Shown piece by piece: positions 16,304-24,843 of a stretch of DNA of 43,896 nt. The DNA is from an uncultured Bacteroidota bacterium (GTDB lineage Bacteria > Bacteroidota > Rhodothermia > Rhodothermales > UBA10348): assembly GCA_937876355.1 (NCBI GenBank), contig CALFHN010000115.1, positions 1 to 43,896 of the forward strand. The letters are read 5' to 3'. The translations under genes were made by a program, and so were the position numbers. Under the pieces are notes generated by a model, which made no database searches, was not told where the DNA came from, and was given only the letters and a program-made list of their open reading frames with translations. Within the stretch, counting starts at the first letter, position 1. Every line of letters begins with the position of its first letter.

Positions 16304-17626
16304 ATGGACATTATCTCATTGGGTCGCGGCCTCATCGGCCTGACAGCTATTCTTGGATTGGCCTATCTGGCTTCCAACAACAAAAAGGCCATTTCATGGC
16401 GAATGGTTGCCTCAGCGCTAGGATTGCAGCTCGTTTTGGCGATTTTTCTGTTGAAAGGCGGCGACATGGGCGAATTTTTTTCGCCCTTAGGGTGGCCTAA
16501 AATGTTTTTCTCTTGGGTGAGTGGTTTTTTTGTTTTAGTACTCAATTTTACCACAGCAGGTGCTGTGTTTATATTCGGCGATTTGGCAAAAAGCCCCGGC
16601 ACGGAAGGCAGCATGGGCATGTTTTTTGCCTTCCAGGTGCTACCCACCATTATTTTCTTTGGCTCGTTGATGGGGGTTTTGTACCACTTAGGTGTGATGC
16701 AAAGAGTGGTTCAAGGCATGGCATGGGCCATGAGTAGGCTGCTGGGGACCAGTGGCGCAGAGTCTTTGTCTGTGACGGCCAATATTTTCGTAGGTCAAAC
16801 CGAGGCCCCATTGGTCATACGTCCGTATTTGGCGGGCATGACGATGTCAGAATTAATGGCGGTAATGACGGGTGGGATGGCCACAATTGCAGGCGGCGTA
16901 ATGGCGGCATACATACAGATTTTGGGAGATCCGTATTCCCAAGCCATGGGTGTGTCGCTCGAAGTTGGACGGTTATTGTTTGCAGAGCAACTTCTTGGTG
17001 CCAGTATTATGGCTGCGCCAGCGGCGTTGTTGTTGGCGAAAATGTTAATCCCTGAAACCTCAGAACCGGTTACAAAGGGGAATGTGGAAATTAAAGTCGA
17101 GCAAACGTCAGCTAATGTGATTGATGCTGCAGCCTCTGGTGCTTCCGATGGACTAAAGTTGTCGCTTAATGTGGGCGCAATGCTCCTCGCGTTTTTGGCG
17201 CTCATTGCCATGCTCAATTACACATTAGGTTGGGGAGCGGGTCTTTTTGGGGTTTCTCTGACCCTCGAGCAACTGATGGGTTGGGGCTTATCTCCGCTGG
17301 CGTGGCTTATTGGCATTCCAACGGTCGATATTTTCGCGTTTGGTTCTCTTTTGGGCACAAAAATCATCGCCAACGAATTTGTGGCATATTTGAATTTAGC
17401 CGGACAGATTACTGCCGGATCGTTGGACCCAAAAACGATCATGATGGCGACTTTTGCTCTTTGCGGATTTGCCAACCTGTCCTCTATTGCCATTCAAATA
17501 GGGGGAATAGGCCCTCTGGCTCCGGAACGTACTTCGGACTTGGCAAAATTAGGGGTCAAAGCTGTTCTGGCGGGGACTTTTGCCAACTTAATGACGGCTA
17601 CAATTGCTGGTATGTTGGCGGGTTAG
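16304..17626 (+). CDS. nupC: Concentrative nucleoside transporter (NupC/CNT family)
   Basis: A 440-residue inner-membrane symporter that imports nucleosides with Na+ or H+. CNT landmarks are the gate region GVLYHLGVMQRVVQGMAW, the EAPLVIRPY nucleoside-binding motif (Gln-Thr-Glu in VGQTEAPL), MTGGMATIAGGVMAAY and the C-terminal CGFANLSSIAIQIGGIG. About ten hydrophobic segments are evident. It is monocistronic, divergent from pcrA and convergent with the TonB-domain gene. Confidence 0.93.
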   Translation: MDIISLGRGLIGLTAILGLAYLASNNKKAISWRMVASALGLQLVLAIFLLKGGDMGEFFSPLGWPKMFFSWVSGFFVLVLNFTTAGAVFIFGDLAKSPGTEGSMGMFFAFQVLPTIIFFGSLMGVLYHLGVMQRVVQGMAWAMSRLLGTSGAESLSVTANIFVGQTEAPLVIRPYLAGMTMSELMAVMTGGMATIAGGVMAAYIQILGDPYSQAMGVSLEVGRLLFAEQLLGASIMAAPAALLLAKMLIPETSEPVTKGNVEIKVEQTSANVIDAAASGASDGLKLSLNVGAMLLAFLALIAMLNYTLGWGAGLFGVSLTLEQLMGWGLSPLAWLIGIPTVDIFAFGSLLGTKIIANEFVAYLNLAGQITAGSLDPKTIMMATFALCGFANLSSIAIQIGGIGPLAPERTSDLAKLGVKAVLAGTFANLMTATIAGMLAG

Positions 17627-17643
17627 CGTCGCCATATCCACGA

Positions 17644-18447
17644 CTATTTTGTTGAGCCGAAGCGGACCTTCATTCTTGTCCATGATGGAATCGCCACGGA
17701 TTTGCTACCCCTCAATAAATAAGCGGGTTGCCATCGCATCTGTGTCATGGCTTGCATAGCTATTCGGTCTAGAGTCGGATGCACGCCACTCAAGGTTTGT
17801 AGGGCAATGGGTACTCCTTCCTTGTTTAGGGCCAACTGAATGAAGACCACGCCAGAAATTTTCTGTGCTTTTAAGGAATCTGGGATAGGCATGGGAATGT
17901 CTTCACCCAGTTTTGTCGTGACCCGCGGATATCGAAAGCTCCGTGCGATCAAACGATATGCCTCTCGTTGAAAGGATTTGATCAATGGCTGCACATCACC
18001 GTCCAGGTTTACCCCGTCCATTTTTGGGACAACGTATTTGTTGAAAAGTGAATCGACCACGTGTGGTTCATTTCGGAATAATTCGATCAAGCTTTCTTTG
18101 ACGTACTGATTGAATTTTTTCTGAGCCAAATGGCGATCCTCACTTGAAGATCCATCCAGCGATGCACTCAACAAATGACTTCCCGGTACACCCATTTCTA
18201 ACAAGGTTTCAAGTGATCGGAATGCATTTGTAGTATCCGCACCAATTTGCCACCACATTGTAGAATTACCATCCCAGCCCTTTGGTATGCTTTGAGATAT
18301 AGTCTCTTCGCTTTGACATCCGGAAGTGGAAAGAAACACTCCAAAAATCAGCAGGGGCAAAATGGATTTCGTCCAGATTGAACCTGACTTCTGACTATTC
18401 GAAAAGGGTAGAGGGGGATTCGGCATTTTAGACCATCCAGGTCGCAT
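17644..18447 (-). CDS. Lipoprotein with TonB C-terminal domain
   Basis: The 267-residue protein starts with a signal ending in a lipobox-like STSGC (Cys44; about 37 residues before it if translation begins at Met8). The central region (60-190) is of unknown fold. Residues about 195-267 match a TonB C-terminal domain: SGVVFIQLALNKEGVPIALQ and LDRIAMQAMTQMRWQPA. The usual TonB inner-membrane helix and Pro-rich linker are missing, so it is not a classical energy transducer. Stand-alone TonB-C domains are common in Bacteroidota envelope proteins of unclear role. It is last in a minus-strand series after the NfeD genes. Confidence 0.7.
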   Translation of the reverse strand: MRPGWSKMPNPPLPFSNSQKSGSIWTKSILPLLIFGVFLSTSGCQSEETISQSIPKGWDGNSTMWWQIGADTTNAFRSLETLLEMGVPGSHLLSASLDGSSSEDRHLAQKKFNQYVKESLIELFRNEPHVVDSLFNKYVVPKMDGVNLDGDVQPLIKSFQREAYRLIARSFRYPRVTTKLGEDIPMPIPDSLKAQKISGVVFIQLALNKEGVPIALQTLSGVHPTLDRIAMQAMTQMRWQPAYLLRGSKSVAIPSWTRMKVRFGSTK

Positions 18448-18541
18448 TGAATGTCTCTTATTGAGAGAGAACTACCAACGATGTATTGGGCTAACTAGAC
18501 ACTTTGGCGTCGAAAAAGTTGCCTGAACGGCGATATTTGAA

Positions 18542-19033
18542 TCAGCTTTTAACGTCGGTTACCAACCGCACGAAATGCTTTCTGCGGTCCATTGCGACCA
18601 CTTTTACATCACTTCCAGCAGAGATAAAGTCTCCTTCAGTGACGACTTCGATTCGTTCGCCGTCGATCTCAGCGATTCCCGTCGGGCGCAGCGGAGTTAT
18701 CGCTCTTCCCTTTTTACCCAAATAACTGGAGCGATGTTCACTTTCGCGAGCCAGTGCTTTATCGTCTGGTTTTAGGCTGGCAACCAAGATAAATTTATTC
18801 CATGCCCCACTTGTCCATAGCCACCAAAATGCTCCCCCAGAAAACCCTGTTGCTGCCAAAAGTGCCATTACGCCGCCCAAAATGCCTACTTGAACAAAAG
18901 CAATCCCTATGGCAAACAATACCATCAACGCTCCAAAAACCCCAACAATATTCAGACCCGGAATGAGATACACTTCCGCTACGATGAGTGAAACACCGAT
19001 CAAAATCAACGCGATGGGAAGAAGTAGTTCCAA
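18542..19033 (-). CDS. Short NfeD-like membrane protein
   Basis: A 163-residue protein with three or four transmembrane segments (residues 1-85) and a C-terminal OB-fold NfeD domain. The domain contains GKKGRAITPLRPTGIAEIDG followed by ERIEVVTEGDFISAGSDVKV. By family it works with membrane SPFH or ClpP-class proteins in membrane quality control. It follows the long NfeD gene after a 118-base gap, and the OB domains of the two are similar, pointing to an old duplication. Confidence 0.88.
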   Translation of the reverse strand: MELLLPIALILIGVSLIVAEVYLIPGLNIVGVFGALMVLFAIGIAFVQVGILGGVMALLAATGFSGGAFWWLWTSGAWNKFILVASLKPDDKALARESEHRSSYLGKKGRAITPLRPTGIAEIDGERIEVVTEGDFISAGSDVKVVAMDRRKHFVRLVTDVKS

Positions 19034-19151
19034 AGGGTTTTGAGTATTTATGGACAGGACGTAACTAAAGAGTTTACGGAAGCCGGCGTGAAAGTTACAT
19101 CATGTGGGCAAATAGGGAGTGAATAGGAGGTGTTGCCGAATAGGGCAATTG

Positions 19152-20576
19152 TTATGCCCGGCCCTCTGAAGCGGGACCCTCTGAAGCGGGGCCCTCTGAA
19201 GCGCCGCCCAGGCTCCTCACCTCACGAACTCGAACTACTGCTCCGTGTACGTGAACCACCTCAATGGCCGTTCCCGACTCAATGTATTCTCCTGAGGTAA
19301 CGACGTCAATTCGTTCGTCACCAATTTCGGCCGTTCCTGACGGGCGAAGCGGTGTTCTTGCAGTGCCTGTTTTTCCAATGTATTCCAGGTGGGAATGCGC
19401 CGACGTATACCCCATATCACTTCCGAGACTAGGCATGAGAACGAGCCGGTTAAAGCGGTCCGATCGTGGAAGGTATCTGGCAAGCGAAAACATCAGCAAA
19501 ATCAATAAAACCATGGTGGTTGCTAACGTCGTGGTTGCCTGCCCAATCGCAACGCCCGTAGGAAAGGAGAACCCGATATTGCCCACCAAAGAAATCCCAA
19601 GTGCCCCAACAACCAATATTAGTCCTGAAATTCCAGCTACTCCAAACCCTGGGATCACAAATATTTCCAATCCAAGAAGGATGATTCCAAGTACAAAAAG
19701 CATGATTTCCCAGCTTTCAGCAAGACCCATCATGTAATGGGGTCCAAAAAACACGGAGGCTCCTATGGCGGCAATAATGCCCGGAAACCCAACTCCAGGG
19801 GTCTGCAGTTCAAAGTACAAACCCCCCATCATCATGAGCATCAAAATGGACTGTACGACGGGAGAACCAAAAAAACGTAAGGCCCGCTCCATGCCGCTCA
19901 CTTCATGTGCAACTCGGGGCATATCAGCCATTCCCAACTTCTCGAGCAGGACTTCTATCGAAGCCAATTCAGCATCTGCCACACCCAATGCGACGGCCTC
20001 TTTAGCCGTTAGAGTTAAGACTTTTCCGGCAGCGACAATGCCTTCCAATTCGATGTCTTGATCTACCATGGCCTCGGCAATCAGCGGGTCTCGACCATTG
20101 GCTTCAGCAGTTGTCCGCATTATCCCTTTCATATAGCTCTGGTACTTGTCCGGAGCCGCGTTGCCGCCAACGCCTTCCACGACGGTAGCGGCTCCAATAG
20201 AAGAGCCTGGCACCATCACGATTCGATCGGCGGCATATGAAATCAAAGCTCCTGCCGATGCTGCATTTTTGTCGATAAAAGCGACGGTAGCAAGATCGGT
20301 ATTAAGAATGGCTTGTCGAATAACGTCCGCAGCATCTACCAGCCCGCCAAAAGTATCGATATCAAAGACAATCAATCCAGCGCCATTTACCTCCGCGTCT
20401 CCAATGGCGCGCGTAATATAACTGGCCAAACCGTTATCAATCATCCCCTCGATGGGCACTATGTATACGCTTCCGATAAGCGGCGATTCAAAGGGGAGCA
20501 CTTTGCCTTGGCCATTGGCGGCGAGCGGGGAAAGCAACAGTGCGGCAAATAAGTACAGCGGGAGAGTGATTTTCAT
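19152..20576 (-). CDS. Long NfeD protein with ClpP-like membrane serine protease domain
   Basis: The 474-residue protein has a signal peptide (1-22), then a ClpP/SppA-class serine protease domain (about 30-220). The nucleophile Ser lies in NAASAGALISYAADRIVM, and the oxyanion-type segment FDIDTFGGLVDAAD precedes it. Multiple transmembrane helices (about 235-375) and a C-terminal NfeD OB domain (GKTGTARTPLRPSGTAEIG) follow. Homologues cleave stomatin-like membrane proteins. The C-terminus carries a short ASEGP repeat. The ATG overlaps the L,D-transpeptidase stop by four bases (ATGA), so the two are coupled. Confidence 0.92.
   Translation of the reverse strand: MKITLPLYLFAALLLSPLAANGQGKVLPFESPLIGSVYIVPIEGMIDNGLASYITRAIGDAEVNGAGLIVFDIDTFGGLVDAADVIRQAILNTDLATVAFIDKNAASAGALISYAADRIVMVPGSSIGAATVVEGVGGNAAPDKYQSYMKGIMRTTAEANGRDPLIAEAMVDQDIELEGIVAAGKVLTLTAKEAVALGVADAELASIEVLLEKLGMADMPRVAHEVSGMERALRFFGSPVVQSILMLMMMGGLYFELQTPGVGFPGIIAAIGASVFFGPHYMMGLAESWEIMLFVLGIILLGLEIFVIPGFGVAGISGLILVVGALGISLVGNIGFSFPTGVAIGQATTTLATTMVLLILLMFSLARYLPRSDRFNRLVLMPSLGSDMGYTSAHSHLEYIGKTGTARTPLRPSGTAEIGDERIDVVTSGEYIESGTAIEVVHVHGAVVRVREVRSLGGASEGPASEGPASEGRA
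19157..19205 (-). repeat. 15-base coding repeat at the 3' end of the long NfeD gene
   Basis: Three in-frame copies encode the tail GGASEGPASEGPASEGRA just before the stop. Copies differ by single bases (GGACCC versus GGGCCC). It is a possible slippage hotspot that would lengthen or shorten the tail without breaking the frame. Confidence 0.85.
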
Positions 20577-21322
20577 GGGTCAATTAATACGGGAGTGCCA
20601 ACTACAATGAGGTCCCAGAGTTTATCCAGTTCCTTATTGTCAATGGCGATGCAGCCTTGAGTCCAATTGTTTCGTTTTCCTGTTCCGTCCCCATGAATTT
20701 CAATAAAACCACCCAGTTCAGTGTTCATCAGGGGCATGGAGACGGTGCGCTCCGCTTGGACAATCGCATCGTATTGAACTTGGGTTATTATTGAATCGCG
20801 AAGCCCGCGCTCGGCATCTTCCGCGTTGGGGTAGTTGAGTACAAAGGCTTTGTAAAATTGACTGTGCGGATTTTTGGACACAACAAAAAATTGCCCTTCG
20901 GGTGTGCGCCAATGGTCAGGGTCTCCAGCGTTTCCGCGACGTTCTTTATCTGCGAAAAAATTATACCCAAGATCTGTTGGAATTCGTGCGACGAGTTTGC
21001 CACCTTGGTAGGCAAACAATGTTTGCTCCGTTTTGGAAATCCGAATCCAAACGTTGGACAAAAGTTTTGATTGGACCATACCATTTGCTCCGTCGAGCGT
21101 CCGCACCTCTTTCCATCCGTTTTCGCGATCCTTCAACACGTAGACCGGTTCACGCAATTTTAGGTGCATGTACGCCCGGGTCGTGTCGGTCAGGTGGAAC
21201 ATGGTAACCGTTCGATCGGTCGTGTAGTACACGTCCATGTCGGTGTCGACCGGCTGAGCGATAGCCGAATTCAGGCTACTTGAAAGAGCGAAGCAAAACA
21301 GGAAAATCCAAAAGATTCGCAT
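20573..21322 (-). CDS. L,D-transpeptidase (YkuD) with SH3-like domain
   Basis: A secreted protein of about 249 residues (signal peptide RIFWIFLFCFALSSS...AIAQ). An SH3-like segment (about residues 35-95, YMHLKLREPVYVLKD, GWKEVRTLDGANGMV) precedes a YkuD domain. The catalytic signature is complete: a His in EIHGDGTG and the nucleophile Cys in NNWTQGCIAI. It should form or remodel 3-3 peptidoglycan cross-links or attach proteins to the wall. The ATG at 21322 (MRIFW) is preferred over 21355. It overlaps the long NfeD gene by four bases. Confidence 0.9.
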   Translation of the reverse strand: MRIFWIFLFCFALSSSLNSAIAQPVDTDMDVYYTTDRTVTMFHLTDTTRAYMHLKLREPVYVLKDRENGWKEVRTLDGANGMVQSKLLSNVWIRISKTEQTLFAYQGGKLVARIPTDLGYNFFADKERRGNAGDPDHWRTPEGQFFVVSKNPHSQFYKAFVLNYPNAEDAERGLRDSIITQVQYDAIVQAERTVSMPLMNTELGGFIEIHGDGTGKRNNWTQGCIAIDNKELDKLWDLIVVGTPVLIDP

Positions 21323-21404
21323 CGAAAGACTAGAATGGTGATAGAATGAGTACACCCTTCATCGATTCAAGATCCAAACATTGAATTCAAAACGTGAGTC
21401 ACGG

Positions 21405-22157
21405 TTAGGGTGCAACCTTGCTCATTTCATAGGCTTCGAGTACAGCCTCGATGTCGTTGAATGAACTGGCGTGCTTGGCGGACGATTTTGCCTCCTGAGT
21501 TCCGTTGGCCGGCGCAAAAGAAGCACCAACAATGAGTAATGCACCTACGTCTCCCCCAGTATCCCCTACAAATGCCATTTCAGACACAGAAATTCCGCAC
21601 GTTTGTGCCAGCCACTGCATGCCCTCAGCCTTGGTCAGGCCTGGAGGAACGACGTCTATGCTGATATGGGTATGAAAAACATTAAACGACGGATGATTTT
21701 TTGTGACATACTCGTCAACTTCTAGTCGCGCTTCTTCAATTCCGCCATTTGGACTTCCCACCAAAGCGGCTTGGCTTCGTTTAGCATAATCGATGGACAA
21801 CCCAATATTGTCAGCTACCACATTTTCCAAAAATGAACGAATATCATCCACTTCCATTCGAATATCCCGAGTGAAATCTGGATGCCAAGTAGATACGGCC
21901 GAGACAGGGTCAAACATTCCAGCACCTGATTCAAATAAAACAGGAGTTTGGATACGAAGAAGTTGACTCATAGCCTCCACGTACGGGTATGCGCGGCCTG
22001 AACACAAGGACAGCGCAGGATAGTTCGGGTGGCTGCCAATATGTGGGGCTTGCTTAGAGTACTCTGCCAAAACGTTCAGCCGATCCAGTCTAAAGGGCTG
22101 ATAAGGCATGGCTAAACACCCATCAATATCGGATACAAAAAGGCGAATATCGGGGAT
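21405..22157 (-). CDS. HAD-superfamily (Cof/IIB-type) phosphatase; no canonical start codon
   Basis: The HAD phosphatase motifs are FVSDIDGC (motif I, nucleophile Asp), LCSGRAY (II), GLTKAEGMQWL (III, Lys) and FVGDTGGDVGALL (IV), with a IIB-type cap in the middle. The first ATG (22109) lies after motif I and would remove the nucleophile, so the real start is upstream. In that stretch there is no ATG, GTG or TTG. The candidates are ATC at 22155-22157 (giving MPDIRLFVSDIDG), ATT at 22146-22148 or CTG at 22164-22166. The ATC lies five bases after the fabI TGA, giving about 250 residues, a normal family length. The substrate is unknown, probably a sugar phosphate or phosphoglycolate. Confidence 0.78.
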   Translation of the reverse strand: MPDIRLFVSDIDGCLAMPYQPFRLDRLNVLAEYSKQAPHIGSHPNYPALSLCSGRAYPYVEAMSQLLRIQTPVLFESGAGMFDPVSAVSTWHPDFTRDIRMEVDDIRSFLENVVADNIGLSIDYAKRSQAALVGSPNGGIEEARLEVDEYVTKNHPSFNVFHTHISIDVVPPGLTKAEGMQWLAQTCGISVSEMAFVGDTGGDVGALLIVGASFAPANGTQEAKSSAKHASSFNDIEAVLEAYEMSKVAP

Positions 22158-22162
22158 GAATC

Positions 22163-22981
22163 TCAGGAGTACACCTCGGCCAAATCGGTAATCAGTTCGT
22201 CCGAAATACCCATCGCGCTGAAGCCGCCGTCATGGAAAAGGGTCTGCATCGTGACCATGCGCGTAAGGTCGCTCAAAAGGCTGACCGTATAATCGGCACA
22301 AGATTCAGCATCTGCATTTCCAAGCGGCGCAATACGTTCTGCGAACTTGTACATAGCATCAAATCCGGCAATTCCAGCTCCAGCTGTCGTCTTTGTGGGG
22401 CTTTGAGAAATTGTGTTTAACCGAATTCCACGTTTGCCTAAACGATAGCCGTAGGACCGGACTATGCTTTCTAAGAGAGCTTTTGCATCCCCCATTTCGG
22501 AGTACTTAGAAAAAGTGCGCTGCGCTCCGATATAGGACAAAGCAACAACCGAACCGCCGTCTTTTAAGGCACCTGTTTCGTTAGCCCAGTGAATGGATCG
22601 GTGAAGACTTATGGCAGAAATGTCAAGGGTTTTTTTGTACCACTCGTAATTCAAATCGTCATATGGTCTGTTTTTACGCACGTTTAGGCCCATTCCAATG
22701 GAATGAACAATGAAGTCAATTCCGCCATAAAGCGATTTTGCCTCGGTAAACAGTGCCGTCAAATCTTCGTCACTTGTGGCATCTGCCCAAACTATAGAGG
22801 CCCCAGTTTTATTGGCCAGTTCGTCCAAACCACCTAAACGCTTGGCCACAGGGGCGTTCGTCAAAATAAACTGCCCACCTTCACGATGAACGGCCTCGGC
22901 AATTTTCCAAGCTAGGCTACTGTCATTAAGGGCGCCAAAAATAACCCCTTTTTTGCCCTTCAGAAGTCCGTGTCCGCTCAT
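22163..22981 (-). CDS. fabI: Enoyl-[acyl-carrier-protein] reductase FabI
   Basis: The 272-residue NADH-dependent enzyme does the last reduction of each fatty-acid elongation cycle. The short-chain dehydrogenase fold is altered as in FabI: the nucleotide loop GVIFGALNDSSLAWKIA, IDFIVHSIG, the catalytic pair in KYSEMGDAKALLES (Tyr-x6-Lys) and the substrate loop NTISQSPTKTTAG. It belongs to the triclosan-sensitive type by family. It is followed within a few bases by the HAD phosphatase and is divergent from a lipoprotein gene. Confidence 0.95.
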   Translation of the reverse strand: MSGHGLLKGKKGVIFGALNDSSLAWKIAEAVHREGGQFILTNAPVAKRLGGLDELANKTGASIVWADATSDEDLTALFTEAKSLYGGIDFIVHSIGMGLNVRKNRPYDDLNYEWYKKTLDISAISLHRSIHWANETGALKDGGSVVALSYIGAQRTFSKYSEMGDAKALLESIVRSYGYRLGKRGIRLNTISQSPTKTTAGAGIAGFDAMYKFAERIAPLGNADAESCADYTVSLLSDLTRMVTMQTLFHDGGFSAMGISDELITDLAEVYS

Positions 22982-23110
22982 TGTTCTTTAACTGATCTAA
23001 TGGATTTGAATCCCGAATTTACGAAACGCGTACAAGAATTGTGCATGGCGGCAGTACATTGTCGTTTCTCTTTTTTGTTACTCGTTCTCAAGCACCTCTT
23101 CCCAACTTAC

Positions 23111-23917
23111 ATGCCCCGCAATATTGCTCCTTTTGTCTTGGCGGGAATAGTGTTTTGCTCGCTCTTCATTTCGACCGGTTGCACTAGTCGGGAAAGATCG
23201 CCCGTGGGAATCGTTGAGAAGGTCGAGCGAGATTCTATTCTCTCCGTTCTTGGTCAGGTGAGTCAGGAAGCCATACGAAGTGCTTTCTCGAAGCTGAATA
23301 ACTATTCGTATCAGCGGTATTTGCGGACTGAACAATACGATGTCGATGATTTTAGTATCGCCTTTTCCGAAAACATTGTTGCCGTGACGGCTACAGCGGA
23401 AGGGCCTAAAAGTGTTGTAACTCGATCAGATTCAGGGGGAACGTTCGATTTTGGCTTTTTCAAGAGGTTTGTCTCTGAAAATGTCAACGATCCAGATCCA
23501 GTCGATCTGATTCCGTTTGTGTTGGAAGACGACCCTAGTTATCTAAATCCCAAAAATCTCGACAAGTACACGTTCCGAGTTATGGGCGATACATTGATGT
23601 GGGATAGAGAGGCGCACATTATTGAAATTCGGGCTAAACCGGATGTCGCAGACGGATTAAATATTCGAAAAGTCCGTTATTATATTGAGCGGGCTTCGAA
23701 TGAATTGGTTGCTATGTATTTGGAGCGCATTGACTTAGGGATGCTGTTTAGAGAAGAAAGCACGTTTTATGTACACATTCTTCCCGTTTCCGGTGGCGTC
23801 ATGCTGCCCTACAATACTCGGTTCGAGACCATGATTCGGACGCCGTTCAAAAGTTCGTATCGAATCCGTACGGTATCTACCTATACCGACCATGTTTTAC
23901 AGCTTCGCGCTCGATAG
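23111..23917 (+). CDS. Envelope lipoprotein of unknown function
   Basis: About 268 residues from the ATG at 23111, which gives a good signal (MPRNIAPFVLAGIVFCSLF) ending in the lipobox ISTGC. An in-frame GTG upstream (22970) would spoil the signal. The body alternates beta strands (DKYTFRVMGDTLMWDREAHIIEIRAKP, KVRYYIERASNELVAMYLERID). This pattern resembles LolA/outer-membrane lipoprotein-sorting-like folds, in which a hydrophobic cavity is built by a curved sheet. The resemblance is by pattern only and no function is claimed. Confidence 0.75.
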   Translation: MPRNIAPFVLAGIVFCSLFISTGCTSRERSPVGIVEKVERDSILSVLGQVSQEAIRSAFSKLNNYSYQRYLRTEQYDVDDFSIAFSENIVAVTATAEGPKSVVTRSDSGGTFDFGFFKRFVSENVNDPDPVDLIPFVLEDDPSYLNPKNLDKYTFRVMGDTLMWDREAHIIEIRAKPDVADGLNIRKVRYYIERASNELVAMYLERIDLGMLFREESTFYVHILPVSGGVMLPYNTRFETMIRTPFKSSYRIRTVSTYTDHVLQLRAR

Positions 23918-23923
23918 AGCGCG
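23906..23923. terminator. Stem-loop between convergent genes
   Basis: CGCGCTC-GATA-GAGCGCG is a perfect 7-bp hairpin spanning the end of the lipoprotein gene, two bases before the end of the TPR gene on the other strand. It has no T-tract, so termination is possible but unproven. Confidence 0.4.
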
Positions 23924-23924
23924 G

Positions 23925-24686
23925 TCATCGGCTTCGCATGGATACATAAAACGACGAAAATTCAGGATCATTTAATACGGCATGTTCCGTTACAATGGCC
24001 CGTTCTATCATCTTGTCCAAAACGGATATAGCAGCTTCTAGACGCTGACTTCGTGCAAAAATACGGGCTAGCTGGATATGACCGCGCGGATCAGTTTCAT
24101 GTTGTGCTACGGCGATGCGTGAGAGGGCCTCTGCGCGGGGCGTTTCACCTATGGATAGTGCGCATGTAGATAGTCGGACTAACATTTCCACTTGGTCAGA
24201 AATATAGTTGGTAGCCGCAAGAAGGGCAGCTTTGGCCATTTCAAGATTCGTATTCGCTAGAGCCGATTCACAAAGCAACAGTTGGGCTTCACCATCTTCA
24301 GGTTGAATCCGCACGGCAAAAAGTGCATCATCAATAGCTTCTTCCATGCGCCCCAGCTTCATCAGTATCTCAGATCGAAGTTTCAACGCTTCCACGTCTT
24401 CCGGAATTGTTTTTAAAACTCGGTCTATTCTGACCTTTGCTTCATACAGGCTGTTACCAGATGCTAAAGCCATTTTCGCCCGATGAAATTGAATTTCCAA
24501 CTCGGCAGATCGGTGGGCGGGAGGTAATGCCTGCATTTTTGATCTGGACTGCTCTTGAGATTTGACTTGCGCCTCAGCAGAATAGGGGGCAACGAACAGG
24601 CAGCATACAAGTACTGCCATATGGACGGTGGCCCGGCCAAGGACAGCAATACGAATTTGGTAGCTATAGATGGAAAACATATTCAT
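23925..24686 (-). CDS. Exported TPR-repeat protein
   Basis: About 253 residues with a signal-like segment (MAVLVCCLFVAPYSAEAQ, preceded by a long n-region if translated from the ATG at 24686). The rest is helical tetratricopeptide repeats, for example DVEALKLRSEILMKLGRMEE followed by AIDDALFAVRIQPEDGEAQ, then LEMAKAALLAATNY and RGHIQLARIFARSQRLEAA. TPRs serve as protein-binding scaffolds; the partner is unknown. It is monocistronic, convergent with the lipoprotein gene. Confidence 0.7.
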   Translation of the reverse strand: MNMFSIYSYQIRIAVLGRATVHMAVLVCCLFVAPYSAEAQVKSQEQSRSKMQALPPAHRSAELEIQFHRAKMALASGNSLYEAKVRIDRVLKTIPEDVEALKLRSEILMKLGRMEEAIDDALFAVRIQPEDGEAQLLLCESALANTNLEMAKAALLAATNYISDQVEMLVRLSTCALSIGETPRAEALSRIAVAQHETDPRGHIQLARIFARSQRLEAAISVLDKMIERAIVTEHAVLNDPEFSSFYVSMRSR

Positions 24687-24843
24687 ACGGTGATTCTCAT
24701 CAAGAATCATACCCTCCTGTGAATCCGGTTCATCCGTCTTGCAATTCACTTTTTCGAAAAGGATTGTCGTTCTAGACTGTGCAGAAAGGAGGAAAGGTGT
24801 CTATAATAGCTGACATATAAAGATATGCGTGAAATAGGATAGT

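Noticed and set aside
22970-23110. Upstream in-frame extension of the envelope lipoprotein
   Set aside because: It would place 47 residues before a clean signal peptide with lipobox; the ATG at 23111 is far better.
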